Shown: positions 22,193 to 31,601, counted from the first letter of the stretch. The stretch: 33,703 bases of DNA from Roseofilum reptotaenium CS-1145 (GCF_028330985.1 NZ_JAQMUE010000030.1:1-33703); one strand, 5' to 3'. Made by a program: numbers and translations. The notes: generated by a model from the sequence alone, not told the origin.

Positions 22193-23941
22193 ATGCCGAT
22201 TGATTTCCGTAATCTCAATATGCTCGCTGCTTCGATTTTGGTGGAAACCTTAGAGCGTTTGGGCTTAACTACGGTCATCATTTGTCCGGGATCTCGTTCA
22301 ACTCCCTTAACGGTTGCGTTTGCTGCTCAAACTGGGATCGAAGCAATACCCATATTAGATGAGCGTTCGGCAGCGTTCTTTGCCTTGGGACAGGGGAAAA
22401 AATCAGGATTACCGACAGCTTTAGTCTGTACTTCGGGGACAGCAGCAGCTAATTTTTATCCGGCTGTCATTGAAGCAGCAGAAAGTCGAGTCCCTCTACT
22501 GTTGTTCACCAGCGATCGCCCTCCGGAATTGCGTCAAACCCATGCCGGGCAGACCATTGACCAAGTGAAGCTCTACGGAAATTATCCCACTTGGCAAACC
22601 GAATTGTGTTTACCACATGTGGATCATTTAACTTATCTGCGCCAGGCGATCGCCTATGGATGGGAACGTACCTTAAGTCCGATTCCTGGCCCCGTCCATG
22701 TTAATATTCCCTTTCGAGAACCCTTAGCGCCTACTCTGCAACTGGATTTAGGTATTCGTGAAGAACAATTCGATCGCGATAGCTTCTTTGGGTTTTTAAA
22801 TCCCCATTCTCCCTCGGTATCGAGTATCGAAATCATGCCAGAAGTGGTGAAAACTTGGTGTAATTCTTTGTGCTCTTCCCGTGGCATCATTATTGCAGGA
22901 GTCGCTGCCCCCCACAAACCAGAAGCTTATGTAGAGGCGATCGCCCATTTAGCCAAAACCCTCAACTTTCCTGTCCTGGCAGAAGGATTATCCCCCGTTC
23001 GCAATTATGCCCATCTGAATCCTTATATTATCTCCACCTACGATCTGATACTACGCAATCCTGAAATTGCCCAAGAATTAGCCCCCGATGTGGTGATTCA
23101 AATTGGCGATTTCCCAACCAGTAAAGCATTAAGAAAATGGCTCAAGGGATGTAATCCGCGTCAGTGGATTATCGATCCAAGCTATCAGAATCTCGATCCG
23201 CTGCACAACAAAACTCAATTTTGGCGCTGTTCTATTGAACAATTATCCCATTTTCTGCCAGAGCAACCCTCTGAAGCAAACCCCTATTTAGAGCGCTGGT
23301 GTGCCTTAGAGCATTGGGGGCGATCGCACTTAGATCGACTCTTAGACAATATTGAAGATTTATTTGAACCCAAAGCCGCTTGGTTACTTTCTCAAATTCT
23401 GCCCGAACAGACTCCTATTTTCATTTCTAACAGTATGCCGGTGCGAGATGTGGAATGGTTTTGGACTCCCAACTCCTTAAAAGGGCATCCCTATTTTAAT
23501 CGTGGAGCCAATGGCATTGATGGCATTCTCTCCACTGCCTTAGGAATTGCCCATCGCCATCAGCAACCCAGCGTTTTACTCACAGGAGATTTAGCCCTCT
23601 TGCATGATACCAATGGCTTCCTGGTGCGTCGCCATTTCCAAGGTCATTTAACGATTATTGTCATGAACAACAATGGGGGCGGAATTTTTGAGAATTTACC
23701 GATTTCCCAATATAATCCCCCCTTTGAAGAATTCTTTGGTACGCCTCAATCCATTAACTTTGCCCACTTATGCCAGACTTACGAGATTGAGCATCATCGA
23801 GTTGAAACTTGGGATGGGTTTGAGTATTATGTATCCCGATTACCAGCTCAGGGCATTCGTGTCTTGGAAATTGCTTGCGATCGCCATTTGGATGCTCAAT
23901 GGCGTAAGCAAATATTCACAGATTTACACCTTCAAGCTTAG
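22193..23941 (+). CDS. menD: 2-succinyl-5-enolpyruvyl-6-hydroxy-3-cyclohexene-1-carboxylate synthase (MenD)
   Basis: This thiamine-diphosphate enzyme joins 2-oxoglutarate to isochorismate, a committed step toward phylloquinone, the photosystem I quinone in cyanobacteria. The product is 582 residues, normal for MenD. The N-terminal domain has VIICPGSRSTPLTVAF and the cofactor-activating Glu in PILDERSAAFFALG. CTSGTAAANFYPAV and LLFTSDRPPELRQTHAGQTI follow. The C-terminal domain has the ThDP/metal motif from GDLALLHDTNGF to VMNNNGGGIF. ATG at 22193 has no obvious Shine-Dalgarno sequence, and a TATGAT that could be a -10 lies at 22155. It begins 52 bases after the structured RNA. Confidence 0.96.
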   Translation: MPIDFRNLNMLAASILVETLERLGLTTVIICPGSRSTPLTVAFAAQTGIEAIPILDERSAAFFALGQGKKSGLPTALVCTSGTAAANFYPAVIEAAESRVPLLLFTSDRPPELRQTHAGQTIDQVKLYGNYPTWQTELCLPHVDHLTYLRQAIAYGWERTLSPIPGPVHVNIPFREPLAPTLQLDLGIREEQFDRDSFFGFLNPHSPSVSSIEIMPEVVKTWCNSLCSSRGIIIAGVAAPHKPEAYVEAIAHLAKTLNFPVLAEGLSPVRNYAHLNPYIISTYDLILRNPEIAQELAPDVVIQIGDFPTSKALRKWLKGCNPRQWIIDPSYQNLDPLHNKTQFWRCSIEQLSHFLPEQPSEANPYLERWCALEHWGRSHLDRLLDNIEDLFEPKAAWLLSQILPEQTPIFISNSMPVRDVEWFWTPNSLKGHPYFNRGANGIDGILSTALGIAHRHQQPSVLLTGDLALLHDTNGFLVRRHFQGHLTIIVMNNNGGGIFENLPISQYNPPFEEFFGTPQSINFAHLCQTYEIEHHRVETWDGFEYYVSRLPAQGIRVLEIACDRHLDAQWRKQIFTDLHLQA

Positions 23942-23944
23942 GGG

Positions 23945-23965
23945 AAACTCAAAACTGGGTTTTTT
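23945..23965 (+). terminator. Weak rho-independent terminator after menD
   Basis: AAACTC (23945-23950) can pair with GGGTTT (23957-23962), one pair being G-U, followed by a T run to 23965. It begins four bases after the menD stop. The stem is short, so efficiency is doubtful. Confidence 0.4.
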
Positions 23966-24094
23966 AAATATTGCGATCGCTCTATTCCTCTACAGGCAGT
24001 TTAAACTTAGAGTATTGATCCACCCAATTTCAGCTCCTAGAGTAGACCTGAACGCATACAGGGTCTAAACCATTAGCTTCCCTTCAACAAGATT

Positions 24095-24544
24095 ATGCTC
24101 AATCGGAATTCTTCATCTCCCAAGGTTTATCATAATGTGATCGAATTATTAGTCACTGAAGAGGTTCAAGAACAACTCAAGAAAGTTCCTCATAATTTGC
24201 AGCCCTACATTGAGCCAGTTGAGGTGGCAACTTATGCTCTCAATCGTTTACCTGCATTATACGCTTCGAGTGAAGAGGGCCAAAAGCGGCAATTAAAATA
24301 TGCTCGCCAACAGTTACAGGAGCAAATTACCCTCGCTGTGCGCCAAGGTATTATGGCGGTTCAACGCGATCCGATTAGGAATTCTACCCCCCTTTCTTGG
24401 ATCAGTGACGATCGCTTGGAAGCGGCTCAACGGGCATTGGAGGCGTTACGATTAGTTTTAAATCGCCCTGATTTGTCTTGGGAGACCTTAGTTCCTGTCG
24501 TGCGTCAGGCTTTGTATAAGGCGGCTCGGAAACAGAAACACTAA
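24095..24544 (+). CDS. ComFB-family protein
   Basis: The product is 149 residues from ATG at 24095. It carries the ComFB pattern: YHNVIELLVTEEVQEQLKKV, then VEVATYALNRLPALYASSEEG, then a long helix (KYARQQLQEQITLAVRQGIM). ComFB proteins were first tied to late competence in Bacillus. Cyanobacterial members have been reported as cyclic-dinucleotide receptors affecting motility, competence or cell size. Which role applies here cannot be read from the sequence. An adenylate cyclase lies in the same window, but there is no direct link. Confidence 0.82.
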   Translation: MLNRNSSSPKVYHNVIELLVTEEVQEQLKKVPHNLQPYIEPVEVATYALNRLPALYASSEEGQKRQLKYARQQLQEQITLAVRQGIMAVQRDPIRNSTPLSWISDDRLEAAQRALEALRLVLNRPDLSWETLVPVVRQALYKAARKQKH

Positions 24545-24598
24545 TGGGTTAGAAAAAAATGGGGGAGAGGTGCAAAAGCGAGATTAGGGTATGGAGAG

Positions 24599-24614
24599 AT
24601 CGCTGAAGCGATCG
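24599..24614. repeat. Small palindrome GATCGC-TGAA-GCGATC
   Basis: A perfect 6-bp inverted repeat around TGAA, in the short gap between the ComFB gene and the SLH-peptidase gene. It has no T run. It may be a HIP1-related hairpin or an operator. Confidence 0.35.
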
Positions 24615-24676
24615 GTTCGATTATCGCCCTGGGTCACACTCAGGTTAAGATCGGTTTGGCTCAAAAGTAGCAAATC

Positions 24677-25549
24677 ATGACTGAACAACAAACGGTTCCT
24701 TACGGCTATTATGCGGCGAAGGAAGCCTACAGTACCTTAGACTGGCGACTGGGCAATGTTCTTGAAGAGGTTCCCGTTGCTCCTTCGACCTTTTGGGATC
24801 GCCAAATTCAATATAATCAGCTCGATCTGCATCCGATGTCCTGCACTCTATTTGCGGCCACTGGGGCAATTTCGGATTTAACCGGGTATCGATTTAGTCT
24901 GGCTGAGTTTGGGCAATTGATTCAAGAAGCCCGACGCTACGGGTTTTCGGATACTCAGGGATGGTATATTAATCAGGCGGTGGACTTGTTGCGTCGATGG
25001 TGGAATAACCGTCGAGAAGCCCTTGTTTCTTATCGAGTCGATATGACCGGCGTGCAACTGGGTTCAGTTCTGGGTAAAGGCTATAGTGTGGTCACTGGTT
25101 ATCGAGGGAGTGCCCAATATAATGCGGATTTTAATGCCGATGGATTTTTGGATCAAACCTCATTTAGCGATCGCACCTATGGCCATGCAGTGCGGATGAC
25201 CCAAGACCGCAAAAATCCCAGTTATGCCAGGGTGATGATCGATAATTATTATGGAGTCCAACGGTTTAATAACTATCGTGTCAGAGTTGCCGATATCGGC
25301 CCTCTGGTAGAAAACGGTGTGTTTTATTATTCTGGCTATATGTTTGCAACGGAGAAGAAGCGTATGTTTAGAGATGTATTTCCGGATGGTAGAAGTCGAT
25401 GGTACTATGACGCTTTGGAATGGGCAGTCAAAGAAAACCTGATTAGTGGTTACCAAGATGGAACCTTTCGACCCAATCAATTGGTCACCCGAGCAGAAAT
25501 GGTGGTGATGCTCAAGCGACTCTATGACAAAATTTCCAGAGAGCAATAG
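24677..25549 (+). CDS. Putative cysteine peptidase with C-terminal SLH repeat
   Basis: The product is 290 residues from ATG at 24677. The first 220 residues have a papain/C39-like order of candidate catalytic residues: Cys in LHPMSCTLFAATGAISDLTG, His in RTYGHAVRMTQ and Asp/Asn in ARVMIDNYYG. A Ca-binding-like loop (NADFNADGFLD) lies between. The C-terminus is a single SLH repeat (FRDVFPDGRSRWYYDALEWA, then ISGYQDGTFRPNQLVTRAEM) that could hold it at the cell wall or S-layer. There is no obvious signal peptide. Catalysis is inferred from residue order only. A non-enzymatic wall or phage-like protein is the alternative. Confidence 0.65.
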   Translation: MTEQQTVPYGYYAAKEAYSTLDWRLGNVLEEVPVAPSTFWDRQIQYNQLDLHPMSCTLFAATGAISDLTGYRFSLAEFGQLIQEARRYGFSDTQGWYINQAVDLLRRWWNNRREALVSYRVDMTGVQLGSVLGKGYSVVTGYRGSAQYNADFNADGFLDQTSFSDRTYGHAVRMTQDRKNPSYARVMIDNYYGVQRFNNYRVRVADIGPLVENGVFYYSGYMFATEKKRMFRDVFPDGRSRWYYDALEWAVKENLISGYQDGTFRPNQLVTRAEMVVMLKRLYDKISREQ

Positions 25550-25894
25550 ACGCACTGGTCAAAAGCCAAAAGGCAATGGAAGACAACCCAGTTAATCCAT
25601 GAACCTGATGCTAGTCATTTCTATACCTAGAACCAAAATTCTTAAAATAAGCTGAAGCTAGGGTTTGAAGATCGAACCCTTTTTTGATCCAGAAAGAAAT
25701 AGTATTATTGCCAACGTTTATCGCGAAAAAAACTACGGAAAGACATTAAAAAAAAACGGGGATCATTGCCAGGATAGGGTTTGCAGTTTTTGAAAAAATC
25801 GGTTATGGTGTCAACAATGGAACCCAATTTAGCTAGAGTCTGTAGGACTTAAACCTGTTATGGCAGAAGTCTTGACCAATTGTGAGGAGATATA
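25550..25894. other. Gene-free stretch with a terminator
   Basis: After the terminator at 25660-25685 this 345-base gap has A-rich runs and no coding frame of note. It presumably holds the promoter of the SH3-like gene, but no convincing -35/-10 pair was found. Confidence 0.5.
25660..25685 (+). terminator. Rho-independent terminator
   Basis: AGGGTT (25660-25665) and AACCCT (25675-25680) form a 6-bp stem with a 9-base loop, followed by a T run to 25685. It lies 110 bases beyond the SLH-peptidase stop and would end that transcript before the next gene. Confidence 0.6.
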
Positions 25895-26773
25895 ATGCAT
25901 ATTTTTTGGAGAGCTATTCAAATAACGGGTATAAGTCTGACTACTGTCCTAGTCATAGTGGGCTTACTCCAGTGGGAGAAGTGGGCATGGTCTGCCAGCG
26001 ACACAAAAACCATGGCCCAACATCAACCCCAAGAAGAAGATCGAGCTTCCAGTTATACAACTTCCAGTAATATAAGTAGTTCAGTAGAGTCTAAATCAAC
26101 AGCGAATTGGGTAGCTACCAACACCAATCCCCAAACGGGGTCGCTCCTTCCTCCCCATTTACATGAAAACTGGAGTGAGGTAGCGTTAAATCCCTCTAAG
26201 GAAACTCAAGTTCGAGACTTGGAATACTGTGTGATTAGTATGGCCCAATTGTCTACAAACAAGTCTCCATTATATGTGCTATCTAGTCCAAGAAAAGATG
26301 GGGCGATCGTGGGAGAATTAGAAACCGGAAGATGGCTCAGTATTATGAATGCGACTGACCAATGGTTTGAAATTATTGATCCCACCAAAGGCTGGGTACA
26401 CCGATCGGATGTTGATAGTAGTTGTAATGAAAAAGTAGAGCGGGTAAACCTAGGGTCACATCAATCTTCAATACGGATTAAAGACCGTATGGTTGGAGTA
26501 GGAGTCCACCGCTATATCGTCCATCTGCCCCCTGGAAAAACTTTAAATTTGAAAAACTTAGAAGGGACGATCCCCAGAGTAGTCGATCCTCGTGGGGAAC
26601 TTTTGACTCAATCATGGGAGACCTCTGAGGAGGGTTTTCCAGAGTGGATCGTACAGCCGATGGAATCGGCAGACTACACGATCGAAGTGGTCTCCCATGA
26701 TTCTGAGTTAGAGTATTCCTTCTCGGTGGAAATCACTCCCCTTCAGGAATATGCTCAGATACTCAGTCGTTGA
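25895..26773 (+). CDS. Membrane-anchored SH3-like domain protein
   Basis: The product is 292 residues from ATG at 25895, with GAGGAG nine bases upstream. One N-terminal membrane helix (ITGISLTTVLVIVGLLQW) is followed by a Ser/Thr/Gln-rich linker to about residue 105. A bacterial SH3-like domain at about 120-180 has LYVLSSPRKDGAIVGELETG and WFEIIDPTKGWVHRSDVD. A final beta-rich domain of about 100 residues (HRYIVHLPPGKTLNLKNLEG) may be a carbohydrate- or wall-binding fold. It is likely periplasmic. The last 19 bases overlap the 3' end of the convergent purB gene, so the two transcripts are antisense at their ends. Confidence 0.75.
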   Translation: MHIFWRAIQITGISLTTVLVIVGLLQWEKWAWSASDTKTMAQHQPQEEDRASSYTTSSNISSSVESKSTANWVATNTNPQTGSLLPPHLHENWSEVALNPSKETQVRDLEYCVISMAQLSTNKSPLYVLSSPRKDGAIVGELETGRWLSIMNATDQWFEIIDPTKGWVHRSDVDSSCNEKVERVNLGSHQSSIRIKDRMVGVGVHRYIVHLPPGKTLNLKNLEGTIPRVVDPRGELLTQSWETSEEGFPEWIVQPMESADYTIEVVSHDSELEYSFSVEITPLQEYAQILSR

Positions 26774-28050
26774 TAGACTTGATCCAGGTTTCTCAGATGC
26801 TGATGGGGGTCGAAGCAAGCGTTAATCTCTTCTGGAGAAAGGGATTGAGTGACCTGGGGATGTTGACTAATCAGAGTCCGAAAGTCTCCCTCTGGATTAT
26901 TCCAGGCTTGGTGGGCACTTTCTTGGACAATTTTATAGGCTTCTTCGCGCTGTAGACCTTTTTCTACGAGGGCTAAGAGGACTCGTTGGGAGAAGATCAC
27001 CCCGCCATAAACGTTCATGTTACGCTTCATGTTTTCAGGGTAGACTAAGAGACCTTTCACCAGGTTGATGATTTCACGCATCATAAAGTGAGTCAAAATA
27101 CAAGCATCTGGGAGAACAACTCGCTCTACGGAACTGTGGGAAATATCGCGCTCGTGCCACAGGGCCACGTTTTCTAAGCTGGCGATCGCATGGCCTCGGA
27201 TAATTCTGGCTAAACCGGTGAGCCGTTCTGAGCGAATGGGATTGCGTTTATGGGGCATGGCAGAAGACCCCTTTTGCCCTTTCGCAAAGTATTCTTCTAC
27301 TTCTAGAACATCGGTGCGCTGGAGGTTGCGAATTTCGACGGCAAACCGTTCAATGGAGGCGGTCAGCAGGGCCAGGGTTTGCAGATATTCCGCATGGCGA
27401 TCGCGGGAAATGACTTGAGTTGAGGCACAATCGGGTTGTAATCCCAACTTTTGACACGCTAACTCTTCTACTTTGGGGTCAATATTGGCATAAGTTCCCA
27501 CTGCGCCAGAAATTTTACCAACGGCAATTTGGGACTGGAGACGACAAAGGCGATCGCGATGACGCAGAACTTCCGCTAACCATCCCGCTAACTTAAAGCC
27601 AAATGTCATGGGTTCGGCATGAATTCCATGCGATCGCCCCACCATTACCGTATCTCGATGTTGGCCGGCTTGATAGCGAATTGCTTGCACCAATTCTTCT
27701 ACCTGATGTTGGATCAAATCCAAACTAGCCACCATTTGCAGGGCCAAAGCCGTATCCAAGACATCTGAACTGGTTAATCCCAAATGGATATAGCGCCCAG
27801 CATCCCCTACATACTCATTGACATTGGTCAAAAAGGCAATCACATCATGACGGACTTCGGCTTCTATTTCTAGCACTCTGTTGAGATCAAATTTGGCTTT
27901 CGCTTTGATCTCTTCCACGGCCTGGGCTGGAATATAACCGAGTTCAGCTTGCGCTTCGCAGACCGCAATTTCAACTTGTAACCAAGTCTTTAGCTTAAAG
28001 TCATCCGTCCAAATTTCGCCCATTTCGGGCAGAGTATAACGCTCAATCAC
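26755..28050 (-). CDS. purB: Adenylosuccinate lyase
   Basis: The enzyme cleaves fumarate from SAICAR and from adenylosuccinate in purine synthesis. The product is 431 residues, the usual length. It has the superfamily signature GSSAMPHKRNP, preceded by LTSSDVLDTALALQM, with VGRSHGIHAEPMTFGFK carrying the catalytic His region. The catalytic Ser lies in the flexible signature loop. ATG at 28050 (MIERYTLPEMGEIW) is standard. It is convergent with and overlaps the SH3-like gene by 19 bases and is divergent from the adenylate cyclase gene. No regulatory element was recognised upstream. Confidence 0.97.
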   Translation of the reverse strand: MIERYTLPEMGEIWTDDFKLKTWLQVEIAVCEAQAELGYIPAQAVEEIKAKAKFDLNRVLEIEAEVRHDVIAFLTNVNEYVGDAGRYIHLGLTSSDVLDTALALQMVASLDLIQHQVEELVQAIRYQAGQHRDTVMVGRSHGIHAEPMTFGFKLAGWLAEVLRHRDRLCRLQSQIAVGKISGAVGTYANIDPKVEELACQKLGLQPDCASTQVISRDRHAEYLQTLALLTASIERFAVEIRNLQRTDVLEVEEYFAKGQKGSSAMPHKRNPIRSERLTGLARIIRGHAIASLENVALWHERDISHSSVERVVLPDACILTHFMMREIINLVKGLLVYPENMKRNMNVYGGVIFSQRVLLALVEKGLQREEAYKIVQESAHQAWNNPEGDFRTLISQHPQVTQSLSPEEINACFDPHQHLRNLDQVYQRLSI

Positions 28051-28207
28051 AGCTTGTGTAGCAGAAGTACAACCGACCTATTTTACCCTTGAAGGGCCGT
28101 TTGTGATGATCCGGTTGAATGGATGTGCTAACTTTAAGGACAAGATTGATCCATCTGTCAACCTTGTGGCTTTATTTCTCCTTCTCTACTTCTCCCCAAT
28201 CCTCTAA

Positions 28208-30916
28208 ATGGTTTGGCAAGCAACGTCTCAATATCTCAAACGCCTTCCCTTACGCCTGGTTTTAGTCGTTCCTTTTGTCGTGCAAATCTGTGCCACTGTG
28301 GGATTAGTCGGTTATCTGTCCTATCGCACTGGACAAGAAGCGGTACAAGATTTAGCCGATCAATTAATGACGGAAATTGGCGATCGCGTCGATAGTCATT
28401 TGCGCGTCCATCTTGAGTTACCCCATCTGATCAATCAAACCAATGCCGAAGCCATTCGTTTAAACATTCTCAATCTCAATTTCCCCAGACTCCTAGAACG
28501 GCAATTTTGGCAACAAACTCAAGTCTTTAATTCCGTCACTTTTATCTATTTTGGCAATCCTAGAGGCGGTCTAATCTTTTCCGGGAAAGGAGACAATGGT
28601 CAGTCGATTATCCGCGTAACCGAAAACTTGGTTAGCGGGAATTATTATAAATATTCTGTCGATAGCAAAGGCGATCGAAAAGAACTTTTAGAGACCACAA
28701 CTTATGATGCTAGAGAGCGTCCTTGGTTTAAGGCTGCACAACTGGCTAAAGAGCCAGTTTGGAGTGACATTTATCTGTTTTTCTCGACCCAAAGTTTAGG
28801 GTTAACAGCCAGTCAGCCGGTTTATGATAACCAAGGTGACTTTCAAGGCGTTTTAGGCGTTGATTTATCCTTATCTACTATTAGTCAATTCCTGCAAGAC
28901 TTAAATATCGGTCAATCGGGGCAAATTTTTATCATGGAGCGCAATGGAGAATTGGTCGCTTCGTCCAATCCAGGGCAAGTCCTTTTCGTCTCCCAATCTA
29001 AAGAACAAATTAGAGCCAAGGAAAGTGAGGACATAATCATCAAAAATACCGCACTTTTTCTGGAAGAGGAATTTGGCAATCTTTACAACATTGACCGGCC
29101 TCAGAAGCTCGAATTCGATCGAGACAATAATCCCAAATTTCTACAGGTTTCCCCCCTTAAAGATGCCTATGGCTTAGATTGGCTGATTGTAGTCGTTGTG
29201 CCAGAATCTGATTTCATGGGCCAGATTCACGACAATACAAAAAATACGGTTGTTTTATGCGCGATCGCTTTACTGATAGCCGTTATTATTGGCATATTAA
29301 CTGCTCGCTGGGTCACCTATCCCATTTTTGCCTTAAATCGTTCCGCCCAAGCCCTTGCTGCTGGCAATTGGGACTCTCCAGAATTACCCGATCGCTCTGA
29401 TGAATTAGGACAACTCGCTCTTTCTTTTCATACCATGGCTGAGGAGCTAATTAAAACCTTCTCTATTCTAGACCAAAGTAATAAGGAATTAGAACAGCGT
29501 GTTGAAGAAAGAACGGTATCATTAACCACCGCCGAAGCCGAGTTAAGAGGCTTATTTGAAGCGATGACTGAACTTATTTTAGTCTTTAATCGCCAGGGAG
29601 ATTATGAAAAAATAATTTCCGGCAGTGATGATTTTTTGATACATAGTAGGGAGGTTTTACTCAACCAAAATATTCGGGAGTTTATGGAGCCAGAATTAGT
29701 CAATTGGCACTTAGAAAAAATTTCTAAAGTCCTGGAAACAGGAAAAACCCATCGAGTGGAATATCAGATGGTCGTTCGAGGAAAGCAACGCTGGTTTGCG
29801 GCTAATGTTTCTCCAGTTTCCGATCAATCTGTGATCTGGGTTGTTCGAGACATAACTCCCCAAAAAGAAGCTCAAGTAGCCTTGGAAAATGCTCTAGCTT
29901 TGCAGAAAGCAGTCTTAGAATCTATTGCTGATGGCGTGATAGCGGTTGATCAGTCGGATCGAATTATTGCTTATAATAATCAATTTATCAAAATGTGGAA
30001 AATCCCCCCGGAACTTTTAGCCTCTCAAAATGTGCAAGAACAACGCAATTTTTTGGCGCAGCAAGTGGAAGATCCGGTGGCATTCCTCAAACGTCAACGA
30101 GAAATGGTTGAGAATCCAAAAGCCGAAGGTACGGGCATTATTCCGTTTAAGGATGGTCGAGTTTTTGAGCAATTTTCTCGTCCTCAGAAAGTTGGCAATC
30201 AAATTATGGGACGGGTGTGGGGGTTTCGAGATGTTACGGAGCGCAAGCAAGCAGAAGAAGCCCTCAGACAGGAAAAAGAGCGGTCAGAAAAGCTACTATT
30301 GAATATTTTACCCGAGGCGATCGCCGATCAGTTAAAACAAGATCAAAGCTCTTTAGCGGAAGATTTTGAATCGGTGACGATTTTATTTGCTGATATTGTT
30401 GGATTTACACCTTTAGCTGCTCAAGTTCAACCCATTCAACTGGTGGATATGCTCAATCAAGTCTTTTCAACTTTTGACCAACTGACGGAAACCTATGGGC
30501 TGGAAAAAATTAAAACCATTGGTGATGCGTATATGGTAGCGGGAGGATTGCCCGATCCCATGCCCAATCACTTGGATGTTATGGCTAGGATGGCCTTATC
30601 CATGCAAGCGTATATGGGTCAATTTTACACGCCCATGGGGGATAATTTCCAAATCCGGATTGGGATGCATACGGGTTCGGTGATTGCGGGGGTGATTGGG
30701 AAAAAGAAATTTATCTATGATTTATGGGGAGATACGGTGAATGTGGCTTCCCGTATGGAGTCGTCTGGAGAACCTGGTAAAATCCAAGTGACTGAAGTGG
30801 TTTATGAAGTTTTAAAAGAGCAATATATTTTAGAGAAACGGGGTAAAATCCGGGTTAAAGGAAAAGGGGAAATGGATACTTACTGGTTGGTTTCGCGTAA
30901 ACCGACGTTCAGATAA
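28208..30916 (+). CDS. Cache-HAMP-PAS-PAS class III adenylate cyclase
   Basis: The membrane-bound enzyme makes cAMP. The product is 902 residues from ATG at 28208. A membrane helix lies at about 15-38 and a periplasmic Cache-type sensor to about 340 (YDARERPWFKAAQL, VYDNQGDFQGVLGVDLSLS). A second helix is at about 343-368, followed by HAMP and two PAS regions at about 445-565 and 575-690. The cyclase domain starts at about 705. Metal-binding Asp729 is in LFADIVGFTP and Asp773 in KTIGDAYM. The substrate-specifying pair is Lys769 and Asp838 (YDLWGDTVNVASRM), the adenylate rather than guanylate pattern. The N-terminal half resembles that of the two histidine kinases at 8234-14450, so the same sensor type feeds different outputs. 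Confidence 0.92.
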   Translation: MVWQATSQYLKRLPLRLVLVVPFVVQICATVGLVGYLSYRTGQEAVQDLADQLMTEIGDRVDSHLRVHLELPHLINQTNAEAIRLNILNLNFPRLLERQFWQQTQVFNSVTFIYFGNPRGGLIFSGKGDNGQSIIRVTENLVSGNYYKYSVDSKGDRKELLETTTYDARERPWFKAAQLAKEPVWSDIYLFFSTQSLGLTASQPVYDNQGDFQGVLGVDLSLSTISQFLQDLNIGQSGQIFIMERNGELVASSNPGQVLFVSQSKEQIRAKESEDIIIKNTALFLEEEFGNLYNIDRPQKLEFDRDNNPKFLQVSPLKDAYGLDWLIVVVVPESDFMGQIHDNTKNTVVLCAIALLIAVIIGILTARWVTYPIFALNRSAQALAAGNWDSPELPDRSDELGQLALSFHTMAEELIKTFSILDQSNKELEQRVEERTVSLTTAEAELRGLFEAMTELILVFNRQGDYEKIISGSDDFLIHSREVLLNQNIREFMEPELVNWHLEKISKVLETGKTHRVEYQMVVRGKQRWFAANVSPVSDQSVIWVVRDITPQKEAQVALENALALQKAVLESIADGVIAVDQSDRIIAYNNQFIKMWKIPPELLASQNVQEQRNFLAQQVEDPVAFLKRQREMVENPKAEGTGIIPFKDGRVFEQFSRPQKVGNQIMGRVWGFRDVTERKQAEEALRQEKERSEKLLLNILPEAIADQLKQDQSSLAEDFESVTILFADIVGFTPLAAQVQPIQLVDMLNQVFSTFDQLTETYGLEKIKTIGDAYMVAGGLPDPMPNHLDVMARMALSMQAYMGQFYTPMGDNFQIRIGMHTGSVIAGVIGKKKFIYDLWGDTVNVASRMESSGEPGKIQVTEVVYEVLKEQYILEKRGKIRVKGKGEMDTYWLVSRKPTFR

Positions 30917-30929
30917 TGAAGTCGTACTC

Positions 30930-31082
30930 TTAAGAAAAGCGTCTCATTCCCTTTGTAAAATAGGCTAAACAAAAAGTAGTGAGTCCAGCCATCCCCATAA
31001 CGTTGAAGGGTCTATTCAATAATAAAAGGATCATGCCGAGTAGTAGAATGCTACTGAATATATATCGACGTTTGAGGAACAT
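30930..31082 (-). CDS. Small two-helix membrane protein
   Basis: A 50-residue frame from ATG at 31082 to TAA at 30930, with AAGGTGAG about eight bases upstream. Two hydrophobic segments, FSSILLLGMILLLL and NVMGMAGLTTFCLAYF, are joined by a short turn (NRPF). Both ends are basic (MFLKRRY, KGMRRFS). It starts 26 bases after the stop of the gene at 31109-31450 on the same strand, so the two are probably one operon. No family is recognised. Confidence 0.55.
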   Translation of the reverse strand: MFLKRRYIFSSILLLGMILLLLNRPFNVMGMAGLTTFCLAYFTKGMRRFS

Positions 31083-31108
31083 GGTTAAACTCACCTTAAT
31101 TTAATGGA

Positions 31109-31450
31109 CTAACCGAGTAAAGCATCAAATTCAGCTTTTAAGGCTTTGACATCCGCTAGTCTAGCTACCAGTAGGTTATCATTGCCTGCCCGATCTAAGC
31201 GCTCTTTCCAATGCTGAATCCCTTCCGCGTTGTTCATCCAGTAATGGATAACGGTATCGACAACTTCATCCAATTCCCAACCCCTAGAGGGAGGAACGGG
31301 TTCGACAGATTGCAGAAATGCGTCCAGGGTACATTCATAAGTGGCAACATACTCAGCGCCTTTGCGAGGATCTTCTATAGCTCTCTCTTGTTGATGATTG
31401 AAGAAATGTAAGATGGGTGAAACCCCCAAAATGTTAAAGGTATAATTCAC
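31109..31450 (-). CDS. Conserved-looking hypothetical protein
   Basis: The product is 113 residues from GTG at 31450, with a strong AGGAGG seven to eight bases upstream, which fixes the start. It is soluble and helical: RAIEDPRKGAEYVATYECTL, then GWELDEVVDTVIHYWMNN, and a C-terminal helix VARLADVKALKAEFDALLG. There is no membrane helix and no catalytic motif that I recognise. It is followed closely by a 50-residue membrane protein gene on the same strand, suggesting a paired function. Confidence 0.7.
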   Translation of the reverse strand: MNYTFNILGVSPILHFFNHQQERAIEDPRKGAEYVATYECTLDAFLQSVEPVPPSRGWELDEVVDTVIHYWMNNAEGIQHWKERLDRAGNDNLLVARLADVKALKAEFDALLG

Positions 31451-31601
31451 CGACTCTCCTCCTGAATCTTAGGGTGCGATCGCGCTTCAATAGCGGATAG
31501 ACTTGACTATAATCGGCGATCGCCTGCTTTTAAGTAACTAATTGTACGAATTTTGGATCGATCTTGCCACTTTATGTTAAGATCCATAAAATGTAACCTT
31601 T

